Below, piece by piece: positions 18,150 through 27,256 of a stretch of DNA of 64,000 bases. The position numbers and the translations under genes were made by a program. The stretch's first letter is position 1, and every line of letters starts with the position of its first letter. The stretch covers positions 1,426,001 to 1,490,000 of the forward strand of contig NZ_CP050154.1 in NCBI RefSeq assembly GCF_011617705.1. Reading direction: 5' to 3'. Source of the stretch: Brevibacterium limosum (GTDB lineage: Bacteria; Actinomycetota; Actinomycetes; Actinomycetales; Brevibacteriaceae). The notes under the pieces are model-generated. The model made no database searches, was not told the origin of the DNA, and saw nothing but the letters and a program-made list of their open reading frames with translations.

Positions 18150-19226
18150 CTACTTGCGGAACTCCCAATGCCACGGCTCGGGCAGCGACCCCGTCTGCCT
18201 CGCCCATCCGGGGTGGATCCAGCCGAACTTCGGTGCGTTCGCCCGCATCCACTGATGCTGTGCGGTGCCGAAGGAATTGATCCCGCTGCCGAGGTCGACC
18301 GCCAGCGCCCATCCGTGATTCGATGTCCCCGGTGTCGCCGCCATCCGCCCCTTCCGACGCTTGAGGATCACCTGCGTGGCGTAGTCCCGGTAGGCGTCGG
18401 TGACGGAGATCGGAGCACCGAAACGGGCCTCGAACGCCTTCGAGAGCCGATCGAACGCGGCCTGAGCATCACAGCGCAGCATCTGACCGGGCGCCGTCTC
18501 CAACCGGCACATCGCCGAGGCGGGTATCCGCCCGTTCCTGTGACCGCCCCATGCACCAGCACCCGAAGTGGTCGAATCCCCACCGCCTTTCGGTTCCTTC
18601 GCCGGTTTCCGAGACAGCGGCAGCAGAGCCGACTGCTCCTGGCCGAAGAACCTGACCGGATCGACATATCTCTTCTCGCTCGCGGCCGGCCACGCCCCGA
18701 TATGCAGGCACGAACGCTGACAATGACCACCGCTGTCCACCGCGCCGATCTGCTCACCGGCGGCGAAGCTCTCACCCTTTGCCAACGATGTCGCGGCCGG
18801 CTGGAACGTGAGCACATGTCCGGAATCGGTGAGGATGCTGACGGTGGCCATCCCCGCCACGGTCCCCGCAAAGCGAATCGTCCCCGTCGTGGGTGCCCGC
18901 AGCGGCTCGCCGACGACGGCGAGCACGTCGATTCCGCGATGCCCCTTGAGCCACGGTTTGTCCGGAGGGTCGAAGGCCTCGATGATCTCCATCGCCGGCA
19001 CCGGGGTGGCCCAATTCTTCGAAGTGCTCGTCTTCGGAGCGCTCTGTGCTGCTGTCGAGCCAGGGCCGGTGGCGGCGCTCGCCGCCGGGGGAGTGGCCGT
19101 GAGCACCAGGGCCGCTGCGATGATCAGGGCGAGGAACACAGACGGCGGCGAACCGAAACGTGAGCCGGTCTCGGCCTCACGCTGGTGAAAGCGTGGGCGG
19201 AATCGGTCGAGCGCAAAGAGATCCAT
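18150..19226 (-). CDS. Secreted peptidoglycan hydrolase with M23 and M15 domains
   Basis: The 358-residue exported protein has a hydrophobic signal segment (VFLALIIAAALVLTATPPAASA, residues about 30-52) and an M23/LytM-like domain with 'GHRGIDVLAVVGEPLRAP' and a final 'CLHIGAW'. After a Gly/Ser linker comes an M15/VanY-type D-Ala-D-Ala carboxypeptidase domain with the zinc motif SNHGWALAVD and EPWHWEF. The usual M23 HxH is CLH here, keeping only the second His. Actinobacteria often have an M23 peptidase next to rpsB; the M15 fusion is notable. I chose ATG 19226; TTG 19238 is in frame. No strong ribosome site is visible. Confidence 0.9.
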   Translation of the reverse strand: MDLFALDRFRPRFHQREAETGSRFGSPPSVFLALIIAAALVLTATPPAASAATGPGSTAAQSAPKTSTSKNWATPVPAMEIIEAFDPPDKPWLKGHRGIDVLAVVGEPLRAPTTGTIRFAGTVAGMATVSILTDSGHVLTFQPAATSLAKGESFAAGEQIGAVDSGGHCQRSCLHIGAWPAASEKRYVDPVRFFGQEQSALLPLSRKPAKEPKGGGDSTTSGAGAWGGHRNGRIPASAMCRLETAPGQMLRCDAQAAFDRLSKAFEARFGAPISVTDAYRDYATQVILKRRKGRMAATPGTSNHGWALAVDLGSGINSFGTAQHQWMRANAPKFGWIHPGWARQTGSLPEPWHWEFRK

Positions 19227-19273
19227 AGGAGCATGCAAGCCTGTGGCGCACGTCCGTGTCACCCAGCGGAGAC

Positions 19274-19308
19274 AGCCCTGTGGACGAGCCTTCTCCTTCC
19301 ACAGGCTC
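19274..19308. repeat. Hairpin repeat, second copy of the CTGTGGA family
   Basis: CTGTGGA (19278-19284), a 13-nt loop and TCCACAGGCTC (19298-19308) have the same 31-nt architecture as the hairpin at 13557-13591. Both loops contain GAGCCTTC. Confidence 0.55.
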
Positions 19309-19385
19309 CCGACGTTCGAGTCGACAGGCCATGCACAGGAATCGGTGGCCGAGTGAACCGGAACCACGGCGATTCAGCAGCCCGT

Positions 19386-19423
19386 GCCCGGATTCGGTGT
19401 CCTGGCCCGGATTCGGTGTCCTG
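19386..19423 (+). repeat. Two perfect 19-nt tandem repeats plus partial third
   Basis: GCCCGGATTCGGTGTCCTG occurs at 19386-19404 and 19405-19423, followed by a partial copy GCCCGGA. Confidence 0.85.
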
Positions 19424-19583
19424 GCCCGGACTGGAACTGCTCCTGCCGGCCGTGGTCGCATCCATCCATCCACACCGATCGACGCATGAGTCGACACATC
19501 GTGACCGGTCGACCACGCGTCGACGCGCATGTCGACACGGCGGTGCGAGCCGGTGGGCCGCCTCGGCGAGGGATCGATCTCGA

Positions 19584-19614
19584 TTGGAAATGGCTTGCCC
19601 GACCGGGATAGACT
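19584..19614 (+). promoter_or_regulatory. Promoter of rpsB-tsf
   Basis: TTGGAA (19584-19589) and TAGACT (19609-19614) have a 19-nt spacer. The implied leader is about 235 nt, long enough for regulation of S2 synthesis; no known S2 leader motif was recognised. Confidence 0.5.
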
Positions 19615-19856
19615 TAAGACCAGCAGAAGCGTGTCTTCTGACTACGCGTATCCGAATTCTTCTCCTTCCCATGGTGCAGGCAGCCGTCAGGTGTGCCTGT
19701 GGGGCGGACGAACCGGGTACCAGGAATCAACCGAAAATGTCATCGACGCATCCCGTCGGTCCGATCGAAGCGAGCCCATCGGGTCTCGAATCGGCAGAGA
19801 TCGGCGCGCGCGTGACGTAAAAGCACCTTGCGGTGCACAGAAAGGAGGGCGTCGGC

Positions 19857-20804
19857 ATGGCCGTCGTCACCATCCGCCAGCTGCTCGACAGCGGCGTTCA
19901 CTTTGGACACCAGACCCGTCGTTGGAACCCGAAGATGAAGCGCTTCATCTTCACCGAACGCAACGGCATCTACATCATCGACCTGCAGAAGTCGCTGGGC
20001 TACATCGACAACGCCTTCGAATTCGTCAAGGAGACCGTGGCCCACGGCGGCTCGATCCTCTTCGTCGGCACCAAGAAGCAGGCCCAGGAATCCATCGCTG
20101 AGCAGGCACAGCGCGTGGGTCAGCCCTACGTCAACCAGCGTTGGCTCGGCGGTATGCTCACGAACTTCCAGACCATCTCGATGCGTCTGCGCCGGCTGAA
20201 GGAACTCGAAGAGATCGACTTCGACGACGTTGCAGGCTCCTCGCACACCAAGAAGGAACTGCTCATCCTGCGTCGCGAGAAGGACAAGCTCGAGAAGACC
20301 CTCGGCGGTATCCGCGACATGCAGCGCACCCCGTCGGCCGTCTGGATCGTCGACACCAAGAAGGAACACCTCGCAGTCGACGAAGCCAAGAAGCTGGGCA
20401 TCCCGGTCATCGGCATCCTCGACACCAACTGCGACCCGGACGACGTCAACTACCCGATCCCGGGCAATGACGACGCCATCCGTTCGGTCTCGCTGCTGAC
20501 CCGCGTGGTCGCCGATGCCGTGGCCGAAGGCCTCATCGCCCGCCACTCCTCGGACGACGCCAGCGGTGAGAAGAACGTCTCCGCCGTCGAGCCCATGCCC
20601 GAATGGGAGCGCGAGCTGCTCGAAGGCAACGCTCCCGCCTCTGAGGAAGCCGCCTCTCCTGCCGCAGACGCCGCAGCCGCGGCTGAAGAGGCGACCGACG
20701 AGCCCCCAGCTGAGGCTGCTGCCGAAGCCGCTGACAAGGCGACCGAAGCACCTGCCGCTGAGGCCGCGGGAGCCGCCGACTCCACCGAGTCGACCGAGTC
20801 CTGA
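19857..20804 (+). CDS. rpsB: 30S ribosomal protein S2
   Basis: S2 is a late-assembling small-subunit protein needed for S1 binding. The 315-residue protein starts [26 protein letters not shown] in pieces typical of the family, with [23 protein letters not shown] and '[20 protein letters not shown]'. A C-terminal extension of about 65 residues is almost entirely Ala, Glu and Pro, seen in many high-GC Actinobacteria. AAAGGAGG at 19841-19848 supports ATG 19857 rather than the upstream in-frame codon. tsf follows after 33 nt. Confidence 0.97.
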   Translation: MAVVTIRQLLDSGVHFGHQTRRWNPKMKRFIFTERNGIYIIDLQKSLGYIDNAFEFVKETVAHGGSILFVGTKKQAQESIAEQAQRVGQPYVNQRWLGGMLTNFQTISMRLRRLKELEEIDFDDVAGSSHTKKELLILRREKDKLEKTLGGIRDMQRTPSAVWIVDTKKEHLAVDEAKKLGIPVIGILDTNCDPDDVNYPIPGNDDAIRSVSLLTRVVADAVAEGLIARHSSDDASGEKNVSAVEPMPEWERELLEGNAPASEEAASPAADAAAAAEEATDEPPAEAAAEAADKATEAPAAEAAGAADSTESTES

Positions 20805-20837
20805 TTTCGTTTAACTCCACCATCCTGAGGAGAAAGA

Positions 20838-21665
20838 ATGGCAAACTACACTGCCGCTGATATCAAGGCACTGCGCGAGAAGACCGGCGCCGGAATGATG
20901 GACGTCAAGAAGGCTCTCGACGAGTCCGACGGCGACCAGGCGAAGGCCATGGAGGCACTGCGCATCAAGGGCCTCAAGGGCGCCACCAAGCGCGAAGGCC
21001 GCTCGACCTCCGACGGTCTGGTCGCGACCTCCGTCGAAGGCGGATCCGGCACCATGATCGAGCTCAACTCGGAGACCGACTTCGTTGCGAAGTCCGAACC
21101 GTTCGTCAAGCTCTCCGAAGAGGTCCTCGAACTGGCCGTGGCGAACAAGGCCGACTCGGCCGAGTCACTGCTCGCCGCTGAGACCGACGGCAAGCCCGTC
21201 TCCCAGTTCATCACCGAATCCGGTGCCTCCCTGGGTGAGAAGGTCGACCTGCGTCGCGTGGGCCGCCTCGAGGGCGCCAAGATCGCCTCCTACCTGCACC
21301 GCACCAACAAGGACCTGCCTCCGCAGGTCGGCGTGCTGCTGGCATTCGAAGGTGACGACGAGACCGTGGCACATGATGTCGCCGTGCACATCGCCGCCAT
21401 GGCCCCGAAGTACTTCTCCCGCGAAGACGTTCCCTCCGACATCGTCGAGAACGAGCGTCGCATCGCCGAAGACACCGCGAAGAACGAAGGCAAGCCCGAA
21501 CAGGCACTGCCGAAGATCATCGAGGGTCGCGTCAACGGCTTCTTCAAGGAGAACTGCCTGCTCGACCAGGGATTCGCCAAGGATCCCAAGCAGTCCGTGG
21601 CCAAGGTGCTCGAGGCTGCCGGCGTCAAGGCCACCGGCTTCCTGCGCTACCGCGTCGGAGCCTGA
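20838..21665 (+). CDS. tsf: Elongation factor Ts
   Basis: EF-Ts is the nucleotide exchange factor for EF-Tu. The 275-residue protein has an N-terminal UBA-like domain (DIKALREKTGAGMMDVKKAL) and the core with the hallmark ELNSETDFVAKSEPF, then HIAAMAPKYFSREDVP and a C-terminal 'LDQGFAKDPKQSVAKVL'. GAGGAGAAAG lies just upstream of the ATG. It is co-transcribed with rpsB and ended by a strong intrinsic terminator at 21740. Confidence 0.97.
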   Translation: MANYTAADIKALREKTGAGMMDVKKALDESDGDQAKAMEALRIKGLKGATKREGRSTSDGLVATSVEGGSGTMIELNSETDFVAKSEPFVKLSEEVLELAVANKADSAESLLAAETDGKPVSQFITESGASLGEKVDLRRVGRLEGAKIASYLHRTNKDLPPQVGVLLAFEGDDETVAHDVAVHIAAMAPKYFSREDVPSDIVENERRIAEDTAKNEGKPEQALPKIIEGRVNGFFKENCLLDQGFAKDPKQSVAKVLEAAGVKATGFLRYRVGA

Positions 21666-21739
21666 TTCACCACTGACCGCGAAGCAGACACGTCTCTGCT
21701 TCCCAGGTTCACCGAGTGAGTGAGAACTCACCCGAGGAG

Positions 21740-21772
21740 CGGGGTCGGACCAATCGGTCCGGCCCCGTTTTT
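21740..21772 (+). terminator. Rho-independent terminator of rpsB-tsf
   Basis: CGGGGTCGGACC (21740-21751) and GGTCCGGCCCCG (21756-21767) form a 12-bp stem with one G-U pair and an AATC loop, followed by TTTTT. It is the only clear U-tract terminator in the window. Confidence 0.92.
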
Positions 21773-21775
21773 CGC

Positions 21776-21781
21776 TAGAAT
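21776..21781 (+). promoter_or_regulatory. -10 box of pyrH
   Basis: TAGAAT at 21776-21781 immediately follows the tsf terminator, about 68 nt before the pyrH ATG. Any -35 would lie inside the terminator stem. Confidence 0.5.
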
Positions 21782-21849
21782 GACCCAGACGCCCGGCCAC
21801 AGTGACGATCCCACCGGGCACAGACCTGCCTGCACGGAAGAAGGACTCC

Positions 21850-22602
21850 ATGACAAGCACCCCTGTTCACGAATCCAGCTACGCCAGCCGAGCGGTGCGC
21901 ACTCACCGCCGCCGTGTTCTGCTCAAGCTCTCCGGGGAGGTCTTCGGCGGCGGCAAGATCGGCGTCGATCCCGACGTCGTGGCCGCGGTCGCCCGCGAGG
22001 TCGCCCCCACCACCGAAGACGTCGAAGTCAGCATCGTCGTCGGCGGCGGCAACTTCTTCCGCGGAGCCGAGCTCTCCCAGCGCGGAATGGACCGCACCCG
22101 TGCCGACTACATGGGCATGCTCGGCACCGTGATGAACTGCCTGGCCCTGCAGGACTTCCTCGAGCAGACGGGTGTCGATACCCGCGTGCAGACCGCGATC
22201 CCGATGTCGCAGGTCGCCGAATCCTATATTCCCCGCCGCGCCATGCGGCACATGGAGAAGAACCGCGTCGTCATCTTCGGCGCCGGCGCCGGACTCCCGT
22301 ACTTCTCCACCGACACCGTGGCCGCCCAGCGTGCACTCGAGGTCCACGCCGATGAGGTCCTCATCGCCAAGAACGGTGTCGACGGCGTCTACACCGCCGA
22401 CCCGAACGTCGACCCCAGTGCGGAGAAGATCGCCGAGATCAGCTACCAAGACGCCCTGCAGCGCGGCCTCAAGGTCGTCGACGCGACCGCCTTCAGCCTG
22501 TGCATGGACAACAAGCTGCCGATGCACGTCTTCGGAATGGAAGGCGAGGGCAACCTGCAGAAGGCCATCATCGGTGAGAAGATCGGCACGGTCGTTCACT
22601 GA
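21850..22602 (+). CDS. pyrH: Uridylate kinase
   Basis: UMP kinase phosphorylates UMP to UDP, feeding pyrimidine nucleotide and RNA/DNA synthesis. The 250-residue amino-acid-kinase-fold protein has [22 protein letters not shown], '[21 protein letters not shown]', the nucleotide-binding [16 protein letters not shown], and '[14 protein letters not shown]'. I chose ATG 21850, which has GAAGAAGGA 4-12 nt upstream, over an in-frame codon 48 nt earlier. Order rpsB-tsf-pyrH-frr-cdsA is conserved. Confidence 0.96.
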   Translation: MTSTPVHESSYASRAVRTHRRRVLLKLSGEVFGGGKIGVDPDVVAAVAREVAPTTEDVEVSIVVGGGNFFRGAELSQRGMDRTRADYMGMLGTVMNCLALQDFLEQTGVDTRVQTAIPMSQVAESYIPRRAMRHMEKNRVVIFGAGAGLPYFSTDTVAAQRALEVHADEVLIAKNGVDGVYTADPNVDPSAEKIAEISYQDALQRGLKVVDATAFSLCMDNKLPMHVFGMEGEGNLQKAIIGEKIGTVVH

Positions 22603-22754
22603 GACCCGCTCCCACCGAGGGCGCCGGGCACTGAACGCAGGCAGCCCCTCACAGCGTGGAACCGCCCTCACCGAGGCGACCACACCGTTGCGCGTCCACG
22701 CTGGTGAGGACACCCCTGTGAAGTTTCGGTGCGGCATTTTTCAGCGATGACCCA

Positions 22755-22760
22755 TAGAAT
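22755..22760 (+). promoter_or_regulatory. -10 box of frr-cdsA
   Basis: TAGAAT at 22755-22760, about 35 nt before the frr GTG. It is preceded by a T-rich patch, but no -35 at a canonical distance. Confidence 0.45.
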
Positions 22761-22795
22761 GAACTCAAAGCTTTAAGAGATGGAAAGAGGCAACC

Positions 22796-23353
22796 GTGAT
22801 TGAAGAGACACTGGCCGAAGCCAGAGAGAAGATGGACAAGGCCGTCGAATTCACGCAGGACGACTTCGCGTCGATCCGCACCGGCCGCGCCAACCCCGCA
22901 CTGTTCGCCGACATCGAGATCGACTACTACGGTGCTCCGACGCCGCTGCAGCAGCTCGCCTCGTTCCAGACGCCCGAGGCTCGCACGATCCTCGTGACTC
23001 CCTACGACAAGGGCACGCTGGGCGATATCGAGACCGCCCTGCGCAACTCCGACATCGGCGCGAACCCCGCCAACGACGGCAACGTCATCCGCATCGTCCT
23101 CCCGGACCTCACCGAGGAGCGCCGCAAGGAGTACGTCAAGATCGTCAAGGGCAAGGCCGAAGACGGCAAGGTCTCCATCCGCAACATCCGCCGTCACGCC
23201 AAGGAGACGCTCGAGCGCATCAAGAAGGACGGCGAAGCCGGTGAGGACGAGGTCACTCGCAGCATCTCCGAACTCGACGATCTGACGAAGAGTAAGGTCG
23301 AAAGCGTCGACAAGCTGCTTGCGCAGAAGGAAGCTGAGCTGCTCGAGGTCTGA
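22796..23353 (+). CDS. frr: Ribosome recycling factor
   Basis: RRF with EF-G splits post-termination ribosomes. The 185-residue protein shows the family blocks [55 protein letters not shown] and a C-terminal helix [19 protein letters not shown]. Start GTG 22796 has AAAGAGGC upstream. The stop overlaps cdsA by 1 nt (TGATG). Confidence 0.97.
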   Translation: MIEETLAEAREKMDKAVEFTQDDFASIRTGRANPALFADIEIDYYGAPTPLQQLASFQTPEARTILVTPYDKGTLGDIETALRNSDIGANPANDGNVIRIVLPDLTEERRKEYVKIVKGKAEDGKVSIRNIRRHAKETLERIKKDGEAGEDEVTRSISELDDLTKSKVESVDKLLAQKEAELLEV

Positions 23354-24375
23354 TGATTGCCGTGACAGGGTCCGACAGTCCCGCCTCAGATCCGGCTCCC
23401 CTCGGGGAGCCGGATCCGTCCGGCGAGGCAGCGCAGGTGGAGTCCCCGTTCCCCAGACGTAGGGATCTGCGCAACTCGGACAAGCCGTTTTCGCCCGACG
23501 ACCCGGAGTCGAATCCCACCGTCGAGGAAGCAGAAGACGGGGCCGAACCGGAATCGAAGGACTACGGTCGGGCCGGCCGCAACCTGCCGGCCGCGATCGG
23601 CATGGGACTGCTCATCGGCGGCGTGGTGCTCGCCTCACTGGTGTTCCTGCCGATCTCCTTCCTCTTCATCATCCTCGTCGGCATCGTCGCCGCGATGTGG
23701 GAGCTGGCGAACGCTCTGTCGCGTTCGGGTTCCCTGGTCTCCCGGGTACCGACCATGGTGTCGGCCGCCTGCATGGTCGTCGCCACCTACATCGGCGGCC
23801 GCGAAGCTCTCTGGGTGACGTTCGCCGCCAGCGCCGGAGCAGTCATGCTCTTCACGATGGTCGAGCGTCGGAAGAACGCAGTCAAAGACGTCTCGCTCTC
23901 CCTCTTCGCCCTGACCTACGTCGGCCTCATGGCCTGCTTCATCGTCTACCTTCTGACCCAGCCGGACGGCAATTTCTACATCATCATCTTCCTCGCCGCG
24001 GTCGTCGCCTCAGACACGGGCGGCTACGTCTTCGGCGTGCTGTGGGGCAAACACCCCATCGCCCCGCGGATCTCTCCGAAGAAGTCCTGGGAAGGCTACC
24101 TCGGCTCCACCGTCTTCGCCGCGGTCGTCGCAACGATCCTCGCGGTCACGGTCGTCGACGCACCGTTCTGGACCGGGCTGGTCATCGGTGCGGTCATCCC
24201 CGCCTTCGCCACCCTCGGCGACTTCAGCGAATCGATGATCAAACGCGACCTGGAACTCAAGGACATGGGCACCCTGCTGCCCGGCCACGGCGGCGTGATG
24301 GACCGACTCGACTCGATCCTGCCGACCGCCCCCGTCGCGCTCGTCCTCTTCTCGGTGCTGCCCGGCTACCTCTGA
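23353..24375 (+). CDS. cdsA: Phosphatidate cytidylyltransferase CdsA
   Basis: CdsA makes CDP-diacylglycerol from phosphatidate and CTP, the branch point for all phospholipids. The 340-residue protein has a hydrophilic, Pro/Glu-rich N-terminus of about 75 residues, then about eight membrane helices and the family signature ending KRDLELKDMGTLLPGHGG and VMDRLDS. Translation is coupled to frr. A reverse-oriented GCCGAGGCGG motif copy follows the stop by 7 nt. Confidence 0.95.
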   Translation: MIAVTGSDSPASDPAPLGEPDPSGEAAQVESPFPRRRDLRNSDKPFSPDDPESNPTVEEAEDGAEPESKDYGRAGRNLPAAIGMGLLIGGVVLASLVFLPISFLFIILVGIVAAMWELANALSRSGSLVSRVPTMVSAACMVVATYIGGREALWVTFAASAGAVMLFTMVERRKNAVKDVSLSLFALTYVGLMACFIVYLLTQPDGNFYIIIFLAAVVASDTGGYVFGVLWGKHPIAPRISPKKSWEGYLGSTVFAAVVATILAVTVVDAPFWTGLVIGAVIPAFATLGDFSESMIKRDLELKDMGTLLPGHGGVMDRLDSILPTAPVALVLFSVLPGYL

Positions 24376-24499
24376 GCCGGTCGCCGAGGCGGTTCCTCGG
24401 CACCGAGTGGACCGTGCGTCTCGAGCCGCTGTCCCGACGTGGCGGCTTGTATCCGCCCGACGTGGCGGCTCACACACGACAGTCCAGCGGCGAACATGA

Positions 24500-24505
24500 G
24501 ACAAT
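24500..24505 (+). promoter_or_regulatory. -10-like box suggesting a leaderless rlmN transcript
   Basis: GACAAT (24500-24505) ends 6 nt before GTG 24512, with no Shine-Dalgarno sequence between. The arrangement matches that upstream of xerC and ylxR. Confidence 0.35.
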
Positions 24506-24511
24506 GGCCGT

Positions 24512-25816
24512 GTGAGTTCTCAAGCAGGCAGAAGGCAGACCAGGCCCGTCGTCGAACATGCCGACGGCACGACATCGACGACCCCGATGCGCGATGGCCG
24601 TCCCCTTCTCAATTTCAAGTCCGCACGGGTCAAGCAGCCGCCTCAGCATCTGGCCGATATGACGATGGACGAACGCATCGACGCGGTCACAGAGATGGGA
24701 CTGCCCGGATTCCGGGCCAAGCAGATCTCTACCCACTACTTCAGCCACTACGTCACCGACACCGAGGCGATGACGGACCTGCCCAAGGACAAGCGGGCGG
24801 AGATCCAGGAGCGGTTCTTCCCGCATCTGCTCACCGAGGTGCGTCGCCTGCGCACCGAGAACGGCGACACCATCAAGTTCCTGTGGCGCCTGTTCGACGG
24901 GGCTCTCGTCGAATCCGTGCTCATGCGCTACCGCAACCGAGTCACGCTGTGCGTGTCCAGCCAGTGCGGGTGCGGCATGAACTGCCCGTTCTGCGCCACC
25001 GGCCAGCAGGGTCTGACTCGGAACATGTCGACGGCCGAGATCGTCGAACAGGTCGTCCGCGCCAACCAGGTCATCGCCGCCGGAGAACTCGCCGAGGCTC
25101 CGAGATCGGATATGCCCGGTGCAGGTGAGACCGCTCTCGGCGCGGAAGCCGACGATGACGATGCGGCGGGGGAGTCCGCCTTCGACGGGGAGGCCACGGC
25201 CACCTCGGCGAGTGGGCCCGAACGGGTCTCGAACATCGTCTTCATGGGCATGGGCGAACCCCTGGCCAACTACAAGCGGGTGATGAACGCGGTGCGCCGC
25301 TTCGTCGGGCCCGCCCCGGAGGGCCTGGGCATGTCGGCCCGTCGGATCACGATCTCCACGGTCGGGCTGGTGCCGGGCATCAACAAACTCGCCGCCGAGG
25401 ACATCCCGGTCACGTTCGCACTCAGCCTCCATGCACCCGATGACGAGCTGCGCGATGAGATGATCCCGGTCAACACCCGGTGGAAGGCCGATGAGGCCAT
25501 CGACGCCGCGTTCAACTACTACCAGGTGACCGGTCGACGGGTGAGCATCGAATACGCGCTCATCAAGGACATGAACGACCACGTCTGGCGCGCCGAACTG
25601 CTGGCGAAGAAACTCAACGCACGCGGTCGCGGCTGGGTCCACGTCAACCCGATTCCGCTCAACCCGACCCCGGGCTCGGTGTGGACGGCCTCCGAACCGG
25701 AGGTCGCCGACGAATTCGTGCGCCGCCTCATCGATCAGGGCATCCCGACGACTATCCGCGACACCCGCGGTTCCGACATCGACGGCGCCTGCGGACAGCT
25801 CGCCGCAGCCGACTGA
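24512..25816 (+). CDS. rlmN: 23S rRNA (adenine-2503-C2)-methyltransferase RlmN
   Basis: This radical-SAM enzyme methylates C2 of A2503 in 23S rRNA (and A37 of some tRNAs). The CxxxCxxC cluster is in [16 protein letters not shown]; other marks are [28 protein letters not shown], '[10 protein letters not shown]', [13 protein letters not shown], a YALIKDMND motif and a C-terminal '[17 protein letters not shown]' with the catalytic Cys. At 434 residues it is longer than the usual 350-390 because of an acidic insertion (about 25080-25226) between the NQVIAAGEL helix and [10 protein letters not shown]. The insert DNA includes a near-copy of the CCTCGGCGAG motif. Confidence 0.95.
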   Translation: MSSQAGRRQTRPVVEHADGTTSTTPMRDGRPLLNFKSARVKQPPQHLADMTMDERIDAVTEMGLPGFRAKQISTHYFSHYVTDTEAMTDLPKDKRAEIQERFFPHLLTEVRRLRTENGDTIKFLWRLFDGALVESVLMRYRNRVTLCVSSQCGCGMNCPFCATGQQGLTRNMSTAEIVEQVVRANQVIAAGELAEAPRSDMPGAGETALGAEADDDDAAGESAFDGEATATSASGPERVSNIVFMGMGEPLANYKRVMNAVRRFVGPAPEGLGMSARRITISTVGLVPGINKLAAEDIPVTFALSLHAPDDELRDEMIPVNTRWKADEAIDAAFNYYQVTGRRVSIEYALIKDMNDHVWRAELLAKKLNARGRGWVHVNPIPLNPTPGSVWTASEPEVADEFVRRLIDQGIPTTIRDTRGSDIDGACGQLAAAD

Positions 25817-25873
25817 TCTCCGTCCGATTCGGCGCCTGCCGACCGCGGCCACGCAATTTCTGCGGCTTCCATC

Positions 25874-25879
25874 TATCAT
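25874..25879 (+). promoter_or_regulatory. -10 box of the DivIVA-domain gene
   Basis: TATCAT at 25874-25879, about 38 nt before ATG 25917. The -35 is poor. Confidence 0.45.
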
Positions 25880-25916
25880 GGTGGAAACACCACAGCCACT
25901 CGCTTCTGGAGGAGAC

Positions 25917-26477
25917 ATGGCGGACACGACTTTCCCTCGAATGTCCGGTTGGAAGAACGGATACGACCCCAAGCAGGTCGACAGCTTCTTCAAGCGTGCA
26001 CGTGAGTCCTTCGAACGGCCGACGCCGCAGCCCGGCGATCTCGACTCCCGGGCGGTGCGCACGGTCGGCTTCGACCTCGTCCGCAAGGGTTATCACGTGG
26101 CCGTCGTCGATGCTGCGCTCGACCGTCTCGAAGACGCCTTCGCCAAGCAGGCGCGTGACCGTCTGATCGCCCAGTCCGGTCAGGACGCATGGGTCTCCGA
26201 GCTCACCCGTGTCGCGGCGTCCCTGCGGGGACGTCTGGTCCGCGAGCCCGGAGAGCGCTTCGACAACCCTCCTCCCGGAGTCATCGGCTACGACATCGAC
26301 CAGGTCGACGATATGTGCGACAAGGTCAACTCGTACTTCACACAGGGCGTGGCGATGAGCGTCGACCAGGTCCGCCGCGTGCTATTCAAGACCGGGAAAG
26401 GCAAGAAGGCGTACAACGAGGACCAGGTCGATGCGTTCATCGACCGCGTCGTCGAAGTGATGGCCTCCGTTGACTGA
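25917..26477 (+). CDS. DivIVA-domain protein
   Basis: This 186-residue protein contains two to three short DivIVA-type repeats: SGWKNGYDPKQVDSFFKRAR, 'VGFDLVRKGYHVAVVDAALDRLEDAF' and VIGYDIDQVDDMCDKVNSYF. Related actinobacterial proteins sit at poles or septa or act as cell-division accessories. It is too short and lacks the long coiled coil of true Wag31/DivIVA, so a separate role is likely. GGAGGAG precedes ATG 25917. The stop overlaps the next gene's TTG start by 8 nt. Confidence 0.85.
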   Translation: MADTTFPRMSGWKNGYDPKQVDSFFKRARESFERPTPQPGDLDSRAVRTVGFDLVRKGYHVAVVDAALDRLEDAFAKQARDRLIAQSGQDAWVSELTRVAASLRGRLVREPGERFDNPPPGVIGYDIDQVDDMCDKVNSYFTQGVAMSVDQVRRVLFKTGKGKKAYNEDQVDAFIDRVVEVMASVD

Positions 26478-27180
26478 TTTCCACTTCTTCACGGTCCCGA
26501 CCGCAACCGATCCGGGCACGCTCAACCCCGTCTACGAGCTCCTCGACTTCCCGATCGCGATGGGCCGGGCCGACGACGTCGTCCTCACCGGTCCCGCCCC
26601 GGAGAAACCTCTGGTCGACGGCCGCGAAGTCACCGATCCGCGCCTCATCAAGGCACTGTCGGTGCCCGTCGAGCTCGACCGCGCCGAGGTGCTCGACCGC
26701 AGTTCGAAGCTCGCCGGAGTTCTGCGCGCCATGGGAGTGGTCCCGGAATCCGGTGCCAGGCTGAGCCTCGCCGAGGATGTCCCGCCGCTGACGCGGGCGC
26801 TCGGTCTGCTCGCTGCCACCCGCATCGGGTTGGTCGTGGACCTGCGCGCTGGGTCTGGTGGAGCGACGCCCGGTGTCGGAACTGACGGTGTCGGTGCTGT
26901 TTCTGCCCAGGACACAGTCGTCCTGCACACGATCGAAGCCGAACCGCTCGAGTCGGGCCGTGCCTCCGTGCGGGTCACCCGCTCTCGCTTCGAAGGCGTC
27001 GGTGTGACGATCGGGTCCGAGACCGCGAACCTCGACCAGGCGATGCGTGATTCCCGAGTCGAATTCGCCGCTGTGGTGCCGCTTAAGCCACAGCACACCA
27101 TGCTGCTCACCGACGACGGAGAGATCGATGCCCAGTCGAGCCTCGACTGGTATCGCAGCGAGGTCCTCTCTGCCTCCTGA
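26470..27180 (+). CDS. Protein resembling the N-terminal part of acyl-CoA synthetases
   Basis: This 236-residue protein starts at a TTG overlapping the DivIVA-domain gene. Its pattern 'LDRSSKLAGVLRAMGVVPESGARLSLAEDVPPLTRALGLLAATRIGLVVDL' (residues about 76-126, quoted here only as its layout of a YxELdrrSxxLAxxLrxxGV-like block) resembles the first subdomain of adenylate-forming (ANL) enzymes. The P-loop-like A3 motif, the A5 motif and the whole C-terminal lid are absent. A Gly-rich low-complexity loop (about 26850-26920) follows. It may be a degenerate or repurposed fragment. Alternatively it is a family I do not know. Confidence 0.6.
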   Translation: MTDFHFFTVPTATDPGTLNPVYELLDFPIAMGRADDVVLTGPAPEKPLVDGREVTDPRLIKALSVPVELDRAEVLDRSSKLAGVLRAMGVVPESGARLSLAEDVPPLTRALGLLAATRIGLVVDLRAGSGGATPGVGTDGVGAVSAQDTVVLHTIEAEPLESGRASVRVTRSRFEGVGVTIGSETANLDQAMRDSRVEFAAVVPLKPQHTMLLTDDGEIDAQSSLDWYRSEVLSAS

Positions 27181-27256
27181 GCCCCGGACGTCCGGGTGCT
27201 TCGGTCCGAGAGCGGATGGCCCTCGGGTTCAGGCTGATCCGCGATTCACACGGACG

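Larger units (their letters stand above)
19227..19856 (+). other. 630-nt non-coding region upstream of rpsB and of the M23/M15 gene
   Basis: No convincing gene is seen. It contains a hairpin repeat (19274-19308), two 19-nt tandem repeats (19386-19423), four GTCGAC sites (19490, 19508, 19519, 19531), a CCTCGGCGAGG (19561-19571), the rpsB promoter (about 19584-19614) and a small GCACC/GGTGC hairpin (19823-19836) just before the rpsB ribosome site. Confidence 0.6.

Noticed and set aside
19185-19820. Plus-strand open frame of 211 codons upstream of rpsB
   Set aside because: It crosses tandem repeats and the rpsB promoter, has no ribosome site, and overlaps the start of the secreted peptidase gene.
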